Shown here: positions 13,264 to 18,679 of the stretch, one piece after another
Layout of the letters: each line of letters begins with the position of its first letter
Position numbering within the stretch: position 1 is the stretch's first letter
NCBI GenBank assembly: GCA_947167535.1
Contig: CAMVIL010000003.1
Span: forward strand, 1 to 18,679
Origin: an uncultured Ruminococcus sp.
GTDB lineage: Bacteria; Bacillota; Clostridia; Oscillospirales; Ruminococcaceae
Direction: 5' to 3'
DNA: 18,679 bases
Program-made: the position numbers and the translations under genes
Notes under the pieces: model-generated
The model's database searches: none
What the model was told of the DNA's origin: nothing
Seen by the model: only the letters and a program-made list of their open reading frames with translations

Positions 13264-14823
13264 TTATCTCAGACAAAGCTTCCATGAACCGCCGAGCGAT
13301 GCGCCGCTAGTGCTGAGCGAAACTCCGCCGTTCATTGACAAAGGTCCGATGTTGATAGAAATGCTTTTCTTGAAATCAAGCGTTTTCGACAGCGAACTGC
13401 TTATCGCGTCCGCAAAGCCTGAGCCGCACAGAGTGTTAAACGCCTTCTTCGAGGTATCTATAAGCGTACCCTTGAACTGCGATGCCAGATCTGACAGCCC
13501 CGGAATATCCATAATACGTCCCGTGCCTATCTTTCCGACTATATCTGAAATTCCGAGCTTGTCCGATATGGTCGTAAGCCCCGAAGAAACAAGGTCGTTG
13601 ACCTTACCTCCGATGATGCTGTCGAACGCCTTGCCGCCCAGCTCTGTAAGGAATCCCTTCGGATCTCTGAGCTTTGCAAGGTCTCCGATACCGCTGATGA
13701 CGCCGTTTTCTCCGATGAACCAAGGTGCCTTCTCGGATATGGTGCTTATCATTCCCGAGAACGCCTTTCCGAGGCCTCCGCCGCCCAGATTCTTAAAGGT
13801 CGACGTTACAAGGCTCAGACCCTTCTCCTTCATATAACCGCCGACAGCGCCCAGCGCATCGCCTGCCATACCTTCAAGCACACTGATTCCCGCATTCTTC
13901 GCGTAGTCTCCGAAGAAGCCCGAGAGCGTGCCGTTTTTCTCGAGATAATCCGCGCCTTCGGTTATCATTCCTCCCAGGAACTTTCCTGCGCCCTTGGCTA
14001 GTATCTCCGCGCCCTTGGCAAAGAACGCCGAGCCCGTGCTTTCGAGCACTGCGGGGCCTACACCTCCGACAGCTCCCGATATGGCGCCCGTGACGGCTCC
14101 CTTGAAGAATGAGTCTCCCGCGGAATCGAATATCTCTCCTGCCGACTTGCCTTGGACTATTCCCGAGACGACCGAAGTCGCCGTACTCGTGAGTGCGGCG
14201 GTCACCGCAGCCTTGGCTGCCAGCGCGAATATACCCGCTGCCGCTCCGCCTGTGACTGCCGACAGCGCGAACAATCCCGCTATCAGTACAGCACCTGCGA
14301 CGATCTTTAGTATCGTTTTGTAGTGCTTCTTTATAAAGTTTACCGTCGCGTTCCAGGCCTTCTTGACCTTATCGGCAAGCCATGTGGCGGCCTTCTTGAA
14401 GGCACTTCCTATCTTCTTGCCGACGCCCTTGAACCAGTCGCCGACCTTCTGATACCACTTCTTCGGCTTGGGAGGAATAGCCCAGGGATTCTCGTTATAG
14501 AATTCCTTGTTTGCGAGGGCTATGGTCTCCGCTACCCGTTTGTCGGTATTTACGGTGTTCACAATGAACATTGCGAAGCGCTGGCCTGCGTTCTCAAGCT
14601 TTTCGATCTTCTTCTCGTCGGTATTCTTTATTCTGTTTTCAATATGATCCAGAGCTTCCTGCAGATTTCCTGCGCCTCCGCTCATATTATGTACCTGAGA
14701 TTCTACAGCCTTAAAGGACGATACTACTTTTTTGGAATCATTGATAAGTTTTGTGTAATCAGCAGCGAAGGACGCAACAGATATCATGCCCTTCAAGCCG
14801 CCTGCGTTAAGGTCTATCCGCAA
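13264..14823 (-). CDS. Large Gly/Ala-rich effector-like protein, candidate type VII secretion substrate
   Basis: The protein has 519 residues. The first 110 are helical, resembling the N-terminal targeting helices of LXG/WXG effectors. A Trp/Lys-rich amphipathic segment follows (WYQKVGDWFKGVGKKIGS, 123-140; WLADKVKKAW, 148-157), then a strongly hydrophobic Ala/Gly region at about 168-222 that could insert in a membrane, then a long Gly/Ala/Ser-rich region. The C-terminus (about 480-519) is beta-like (SISINIGPLSMNGGVSLSTS). I see no known toxin catalytic motif, and no obvious immunity gene follows. It could be a pore-type or structural secreted protein. The start is TTG 14823: GGTGAG lies five bases upstream and a stop two codons before that. 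ATG 14787 is the alternative. The coiled-coil protein upstream is the likely partner. Confidence 0.8.
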   Translation of the reverse strand: MRIDLNAGGLKGMISVASFAADYTKLINDSKKVVSSFKAVESQVHNMSGGAGNLQEALDHIENRIKNTDEKKIEKLENAGQRFAMFIVNTVNTDKRVAETIALANKEFYNENPWAIPPKPKKWYQKVGDWFKGVGKKIGSAFKKAATWLADKVKKAWNATVNFIKKHYKTILKIVAGAVLIAGLFALSAVTGGAAAGIFALAAKAAVTAALTSTATSVVSGIVQGKSAGEIFDSAGDSFFKGAVTGAISGAVGGVGPAVLESTGSAFFAKGAEILAKGAGKFLGGMITEGADYLEKNGTLSGFFGDYAKNAGISVLEGMAGDALGAVGGYMKEKGLSLVTSTFKNLGGGGLGKAFSGMISTISEKAPWFIGENGVISGIGDLAKLRDPKGFLTELGGKAFDSIIGGKVNDLVSSGLTTISDKLGISDIVGKIGTGRIMDIPGLSDLASQFKGTLIDTSKKAFNTLCGSGFADAISSSLSKTLDFKKSISINIGPLSMNGGVSLSTSGASLGGSWKLCLR

Positions 14824-14828
14824 TTTTA

Positions 14829-14834
14829 CTCACC
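14829..14834 (-). promoter_or_regulatory. Ribosome binding site supporting the TTG start of the effector-like gene
   Basis: GGTGAG on the minus strand ends five bases before TTG 14823. The next in-frame codon upstream of GTA-AAA is TGA, so the coding region cannot extend further. Confidence 0.65.
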
Positions 14835-14848
14835 GTCTTTCTTAGGCT

Positions 14849-15433
14849 TTAAGTATACTTTTTATAATGACACATTTCATAGACGCTGGAATTCATGATC
14901 TTCTTGTAATTCCCCTGCTCCGCCACGATGGAGTTCATTCTCTTAGAGAGTTCCTCGGCATTCTGTTCCAGAGCCTGCATCTTTGAATTCAGGTCGGCAA
15001 TGGACTGTTCAAGCCTTGCCTTTTCTTTTTTGAAGGTATCGACCGCAGCCGATGAATGGCTGTCCTCGGACACAGTTTTGCAGTGGAATGCTGCCGAAAG
15101 ACTCGGAGAATTCATCCCGTCGCATTTCACGCTCCGTGCAAGACTGTTCTCGGCATTAGCAGCAGCCGAGTTAGCGTCATTGATAGCTTCATTGACCGTG
15201 CCGTCCTCTCCGAGCACATTAATGACCCTTTCGATGTCATCAACGCGCTTTTCAAAGTTGATCTTATCGGAGTTTGCGGAATCGTACTGATTCTTCACGG
15301 AGTTATACTCCGAACGGCAATCGGACTCTTCCTTTTTGTAGTGATAATACTGCTCGGCGGCGCCATAGTACCTCGAGCGAGCCTCATCATAGCCTTCCTG
15401 GGCTTCTTCTTGAGTAAGATTTGTCCATTTCAT
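14849..15433 (-). CDS. Coiled-coil protein, probable partner of the effector-like protein (YwqH/DUF5082-like in character)
   Basis: The protein has 194 residues. An N-terminal helix rich in Tyr, Glu and Lys (QEEAQEGYDEARSRYYGAAE) runs into coiled coil over about 5-75. A short breaker with GEDGTVNEA is followed by an Ala/Asn-rich segment with CDGMNSPSLSAAFHC, then a second coiled coil at about 130-175 (KARLEQSIADLNSKMQALEQ). Small helical proteins directly upstream of LXG effector genes in Firmicutes act as targeting partners, and the size and position fit that role. The family name is a resemblance, not a secure match. The two cysteines around 104-118 are unusual. The ATG at 15433 has a perfect AGGAGG six bases upstream. 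This is the first gene of the operon, about 65 bases from the promoter. Confidence 0.85.
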   Translation of the reverse strand: MKWTNLTQEEAQEGYDEARSRYYGAAEQYYHYKKEESDCRSEYNSVKNQYDSANSDKINFEKRVDDIERVINVLGEDGTVNEAINDANSAAANAENSLARSVKCDGMNSPSLSAAFHCKTVSEDSHSSAAVDTFKKEKARLEQSIADLNSKMQALEQNAEELSKRMNSIVAEQGNYKKIMNSSVYEMCHYKKYT

Positions 15434-15498
15434 AAAAAACCTCCTGCTCTTAAAGCCACTCCAAACGTATTGTAGTGCGATATAAAAGCCGCAATTAA

Positions 15499-15527
15499 AG
15501 TATACCTTAATCTGTTAAAAAAGTCAA
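15499..15527 (-). promoter_or_regulatory. Sigma-A type promoter of the type VII secretion operon
   Basis: On the minus strand TTGACT (15527-15522) and TATACT (15504-15499) are separated by 17 bases. Both differ from consensus by one base. The region is AT-rich upstream. Transcription would start near 15492 and reach the coiled-coil gene at 15433. No other convincing promoter was found between the operon genes. Confidence 0.85.
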
Positions 15528-15604
15528 TAGAAAATTAACAATTAAAAGACTTTAAAATGAAAAATAGACAGAACGAACAAAGCTTTTTTGTACTTTTTGG
15601 CAAT

Positions 15605-15634
15605 TTCGACACATTATTGTTAATAAATGTCGAA
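15605..15634. promoter_or_regulatory. Dyad TTCGACA-N16-TGTCGAA, possible operator
   Basis: Two 7-base arms are perfect inverted repeats 16 bases apart, with partial continuation of the symmetry (att/aat) if a two-base bulge is allowed. It lies about 80 bases upstream of the operon -35 box and 135 bases upstream of the plus-strand promoter. It could bind a dimeric regulator or be chance; no T run follows, so it is not a terminator. Confidence 0.35.
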
Positions 15635-15769
15635 CTATTTTAATTGTTCGCTATAATTGCCGGGGCGCATGGCCGTTACACCGACCTCAAGTGCTTGGGG
15701 CAGTTCTGCAGACGTTTATGTCCTCAAAAAATGCTGTTACAATACTTTTTGACTATACTTATGAGATTA

Positions 15770-15798
15770 TTGACAGCAAAGAGGAATTGTGTTATAAT
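15770..15798 (+). promoter_or_regulatory. Consensus sigma-A promoter of the kinase-FHA-ABC gene
   Basis: TTGACA (15770-15775) and TATAAT (15793-15798) are both perfect and separated by exactly 17 bases. Transcription from about 15805 gives a leader of roughly 87 bases before ATG 15892. Such a strong match suggests high or basal constitutive expression unless repressed. Confidence 0.9.
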
Positions 15799-15825
15799 TT
15801 ATTCGTAAAGTATTAACATCCTTAG

Positions 15826-15864
15826 TGCTGATGAGAGCTTGTTCATATCATTTGCCGATCAGCA
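15826..15864 (+). promoter_or_regulatory. Leader inverted repeat TGCTGAT/ATCAGCA
   Basis: The 7-base arms at 15826-15832 and 15858-15864 could pair in the leader RNA with a 25-base loop, ending about 17 bases before the GGGGTGAT ribosome binding site. It may modulate translation; no known riboswitch pattern is visible. Confidence 0.3.
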
Positions 15865-15880
15865 TCGGGTGCAAGTATAT

Positions 15881-15888
15881 GGGGTGAT
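15881..15888 (+). promoter_or_regulatory. Ribosome binding site of the kinase-FHA-ABC gene
   Basis: GGGGTGAT lies three bases before ATG 15892 and supports that start, which also places the zinc ribbon CYRC right at the N-terminus as in the other kinases of the window. Confidence 0.75.
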
Positions 15889-15891
15889 CTT

Positions 15892-18679
15892 ATGAAGTAT
15901 TGCTATCGCTGTATGAGAAGCAATGATGATGAAAATAAGGTTTGCAGTGAATGCGGCAGATCCTTTGAACTGCCCGAGACAGATCCGAACCTGCTTGCAC
16001 CGGGAAGCGTTCTTAATAACCGCTTCGTTGTCGGATGCGTTCTCGGGGAGGGCGGCTTCGGCATTACCTATATCGGCAGAGACACCGTGCTGGATATTAA
16101 GGTCGCGATAAAGGAATTCTACCCCAGCGGCATGGTGAACCGCAATACTGTGGTCTCGAACAAGGTTATGACGATGACCTCGGCAAATGCTAAAACGGTC
16201 TTTCATAACGGAAGAAACTACTTTTTGTCAGAGGCCAGGATACTTGCTAAGCTCTCGGGTGAAGCGGGCATCGTAAATGTAAAGGACTTCTTCGAGGAAA
16301 ACAACACCGCTTATATTATAATGGAATATGTTGACGGCATAACTCTCAGCAGCTATATCAGTGAGGTCGGTCAGATAGATTACGATACTGCCGTGTGCCT
16401 GCTTCTTCCTGTGATCAGGTCGCTGGGAAAGCTCCACGAAGAAAAGATGCTTCATAGAGATATCAGTCCCGATAATATAATGCTTGTCGGGGAAGATGTC
16501 AAGCTTATCGATTTCGGCGCTGCAAGATATTTTGAGAACGAGCACAGCCTGTCGGTTATGATAAAGCATGGCTATTCGCCGATCGAACAGTATAAGCGCC
16601 ACGGAGAGCAGGGTCCCTGGACGGATATATATTCTCTCTGTGCAACGATATATAAGTGCATCACAGGCAAAGCTCCCGATGACGCTGTCGAGCGCCTTTA
16701 TTCGGATACGCTGGTAAGACCTTCTTCGCTGGGAATAAGCATAGACGGTCAGTTTGAGGATGTGCTGATGAAGGGACTCATGGTGCGCAGCGAGGATCGC
16801 TGGAAGAGCATGGATGATTTGTTGAAGGCACTCGAAGAGGTGCCTGCTCTCGGCATGAAGAAGCAGGCCGACACAACTTCCGAGCCTAAGATGATGCGTC
16901 AGGCTGCTGACATCAGCATAATGTCCGCAGACACCATCAGGACGAGCCGCGCTGTAACGCCTGTTGAAGCAGAACCGATCAACAAACCTGTTGAAGCGGA
17001 ACCGATCAAAAAGACGGTTGGAGCCGAACCTGACATCAAGCCGATCGAAGCAGGGCCGAGCAAAAAGCCCGATGTATATTATCAGGACAGCAGGCTGTCT
17101 TTCTATCTGGAAAAAAAGCGGGAGAGAAACAAGCTGCTCGACGAAGCTCCTGAAGCTCCGAGACCGCCGAAACAGGAAATAAAAAAAGAGCCCGAGCCGA
17201 TATCGGTGAAGCGAGATAAGGTCATAGTGCACGAGCGCCTGCACAATGCCGCCGCGGCTTCCTCCGTGCATGAGCCCGACAGAAAGAAAAAACCTCTGAA
17301 GCCGATGGAAGTGTCTTCCTCCGAGACCATCTATTACAAGCCGCAGAAAACTCGGGATGCCACTCTGCTGATAGTCTGCAAAGATAAAATGCCCACACTG
17401 TTTCCGCTTCGCGGAAGCATGACCATGGGCCGCGATTACGAACGGGCAGTAAGAGATATTCGTATAAAGTCGCAGATAGTCAGCCGTGAACACGGCGAAT
17501 TCATTTTTGATGATTCTGACGGCAGCTACTATTACATCGACAACAACAGCTGCAACGGAACGTTTATTAACGGCGTCAAGCTTCCGCCCTATAACCAAAG
17601 GGGCTCCAAAGCCGTCAAGCTTTCTGACGGCGACATTATCAGAATAGATCAGGAAAACCTGAGCGAGCCGCACCCCGAAGCGGTGCTGATTATTTTCAGC
17701 ACGACATTCTCAAAGACCGAGCTGTGGCGGAATCTTGACATAGAGCACAGCAGCATGGTAACTGTCGGCAGGGGAGATGAATGCACGCTGAAGCTGAATG
17801 ACCTTATGATGTCAAAGAATCACGCTATGCTGTTCAGACAGCAGTACAGGTGGTTCATTAAGGATAATGACAGCACTAACGGCATATGTCTGAACGGCAC
17901 CGAGATACAACGCACCGAGTGCGTCTTCCCAAACGATGTTATCAGGCTCGGCGGCACTACGCTGATCTTTAAAGGCAACAGCATAATCTATAATGTGCCT
18001 GATGAGAAAAGAGCCTCTCTGGTGATCGATATTGCTGAAAAGCGGTCGGGCTCGGGCAGCCTGCTGCTTAAAGATATTTATGCAGATATCTACGGCGGCG
18101 ATTTTGTGCTTGTCCTCGGCGGCTCGGATACCGATAAGAATACGTTTATAAAAACTCTGCTCGGAGATACACGGGCAAACGGCAGGATCATCGTTAACGG
18201 TCAGGATCTTCACAGCAACAGAAAGAGTCTGAGACCGCAGATAGGCATGGCACCGCTGTTTCGGCCTTATACCTCTTCGAACACCGTCAGAGAGGTGCTG
18301 ACGGAAGCTGCAAACCGCAGCCTGGGCAGATCTTATTCCAAGAGCGAAAAGCTTGAACGGGTGGAAAAAGTGATCTTGCAGGCAGGGATAAAGGAATACG
18401 CTGATATGTCTGTAAGACTTCTGAATGCGGGACAGCAGAGAAAGGTCGCGATAGCCGAGCGGTTAATGGGCTTTCAGAAAGTGTTTATTTATGACGACAC
18501 CGCTCTCGGCCTTGATGAAGCTTCTGAAGGAAAACAGATGACGCTGCTGAAGGACATTTCGAGAAAGGGCAAGATCGTTCTTGTGCTGACGGGATCTCCC
18601 GATGAGGCTGTCGAGATATCAAACGGCGAGAGAAACATCATGTTCACGAAGGTGCTTGTGCTGGCAAGGGACTCGGTGG
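15892..18679 (+). CDS. Fusion protein: zinc ribbon - Ser/Thr kinase - two FHA domains - degenerate ABC ATPase domain (C-terminus beyond the window)
   Basis: The reading frame is open for 929 codons to the window edge without a stop. A zinc ribbon (CYRC 4-7, CSEC 18-21) precedes a complete kinase domain: GEGGFG (52-57), Lys74, HRDISPDN (188-195), DFG (207-209), GYSPIEQY. A basic/Pro-rich linker with short repeats covers about 335-480. FHA1 is at about 488-575 (MGR 512-514, SREHGE 531-536, NGTFING 555-561). FHA2 is at about 604-690 (VGRG 625-628, SKNH 641-644, DSTNGICLNG 660-669). The ABC domain starts near 708: the Walker A position reads GGSDTDKNT (743-751), the signature LNAGQ (844-848), Walker B VFIYDD (864-869) and the D-loop GLD (873-875). 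The layout recalls mycobacterial PknF plus Rv1747 fused in one chain. ABCG-type transmembrane helices may follow outside the window. The ABC motifs are eroded, so ATP turnover is doubtful. Confidence 0.93.
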   Translation, partial: MKYCYRCMRSNDDENKVCSECGRSFELPETDPNLLAPGSVLNNRFVVGCVLGEGGFGITYIGRDTVLDIKVAIKEFYPSGMVNRNTVVSNKVMTMTSANAKTVFHNGRNYFLSEARILAKLSGEAGIVNVKDFFEENNTAYIIMEYVDGITLSSYISEVGQIDYDTAVCLLLPVIRSLGKLHEEKMLHRDISPDNIMLVGEDVKLIDFGAARYFENEHSLSVMIKHGYSPIEQYKRHGEQGPWTDIYSLCATIYKCITGKAPDDAVERLYSDTLVRPSSLGISIDGQFEDVLMKGLMVRSEDRWKSMDDLLKALEEVPALGMKKQADTTSEPKMMRQAADISIMSADTIRTSRAVTPVEAEPINKPVEAEPIKKTVGAEPDIKPIEAGPSKKPDVYYQDSRLSFYLEKKRERNKLLDEAPEAPRPPKQEIKKEPEPISVKRDKVIVHERLHNAAAASSVHEPDRKKKPLKPMEVSSSETIYYKPQKTRDATLLIVCKDKMPTLFPLRGSMTMGRDYERAVRDIRIKSQIVSREHGEFIFDDSDGSYYYIDNNSCNGTFINGVKLPPYNQRGSKAVKLSDGDIIRIDQENLSEPHPEAVLIIFSTTFSKTELWRNLDIEHSSMVTVGRGDECTLKLNDLMMSKNHAMLFRQQYRWFIKDNDSTNGICLNGTEIQRTECVFPNDVIRLGGTTLIFKGNSIIYNVPDEKRASLVIDIAEKRSGSGSLLLKDIYADIYGGDFVLVLGGSDTDKNTFIKTLLGDTRANGRIIVNGQDLHSNRKSLRPQIGMAPLFRPYTSSNTVREVLTEAANRSLGRSYSKSEKLERVEKVILQAGIKEYADMSVRLLNAGQQRKVAIAERLMGFQKVFIYDDTALGLDEASEGKQMTLLKDISRKGKIVLVLTGSPDEAVEISNGERNIMFTKVLVLARDSV
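16960..17070 (+). repeat. Imperfect tandem repeats (27 bases, about 9 residues) in the kinase-FHA linker
   Basis: Four degenerate copies of a unit encoding roughly VEAEPIxKP (VEAEPINKP, VEAEPIKKT, VGAEPDIK, PIEAGPSKK) follow each other. The first two copies are nearly identical in DNA. It is a flexible linker between the kinase and FHA1 and could vary in length between strains. Confidence 0.75.

Larger units (their letters stand above)
15434..15891. other. Divergent intergenic region (458 bases)
   Basis: This is the only stretch over 300 bases without a gene. It holds the promoters of both divergent units. It also has an imperfect dyad TTCGACA...TGTCGAA (15605-15611 and 15628-15634), followed at 15652-15657 by an isolated TATAAT with no good -35. 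A GC-richer island occupies about 15658-15710. An inverted repeat TGCTGAT...ATCAGCA (15826-15832 and 15858-15864) lies in the leader of the plus-strand gene. I see no small ORF with a ribosome binding site and no known RNA family. Confidence 0.6.

Noticed and set aside
15652..15657. TATAAT as a second plus-strand promoter
   Set aside because: No acceptable -35 hexamer lies 16-18 bases upstream, and a perfect promoter exists further downstream at 15770-15798.
16228..17673. Long minus-strand open frame (481 codons) opposite the kinase fusion gene
   Set aside because: It mirrors a clear kinase/FHA coding frame on the plus strand, has no ribosome binding site or recognisable domain, and is explained by codon bias of the true gene.

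Overview
The window is a type VII secretion (WXG100/ESX) locus from a low-to-medium GC Gram-positive bacterium, most likely a Clostridia member of the Ruminococcus/Oscillospiraceae kind. The reasons are the strong GGAGG-type ribosome binding sites, the EssC-type (not mycobacterial) gene set, the zinc-ribbon Ser/Thr kinases and the Thr-rich extracytoplasmic tail. The species call is inference.

Layout. A single minus-strand operon appears to run from a near-consensus promoter at 15499-15527 to beyond base 1. In transcription order it encodes: a coiled-coil small protein (15433-14849); a glycine/alanine-rich effector-like protein (14823-13264); a TPR protein (13220-11607); three WXG100-type small proteins (11587-11246, 11167-10847, 10794-10492); an unfamiliar Val/Pro/Glu-rich protein (10461-9655); a 12-bp hairpin; the N-terminal half of the EssC motor (9546-6430, ubiquitin-like domain, two membrane helices, first FtsK ATPase domain); the second and third ATPase domains as a separate gene with a frame disruption at its start (6433/6362-4878); a fourth WXG100-type protein (4865-4542); two PP2C phosphatases (4532-3777, 3826-3095); a zinc-ribbon FHA protein (3095-2094); a transmembrane Ser/Thr kinase (2033-180); and the start of another zinc-ribbon kinase-like gene (155-1, cut by the edge).

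Divergently, from a perfect-consensus promoter at 15770-15798, the plus strand carries a very long open gene (15892 to the end, no stop in the window). It fuses an intact Ser/Thr kinase, a repeat-containing linker, two FHA domains and an ABC ATPase domain of the ABCG type whose ATP-binding motifs are eroded.

How it may work. The motor, four WXG100-like proteins and one large candidate substrate form a secretion module. Embedded in the same operon is a complete phosphothreonine circuit: kinases write, FHA domains read, PP2C phosphatases erase. Typical Firmicutes EssC carries its own FHA domains. Here the motor instead begins with a ubiquitin-like domain, and FHA reading sits on separate proteins. 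The arrangement resembles the PpkA-PppA-Fha control of type VI secretion and, for the fused gene, the PknF/Rv1747 pair of Mycobacterium. No EssA, EssB or EsaA homologue is recognised in the window. That a phospho-switch controls secretion is inference from gene order and domains.
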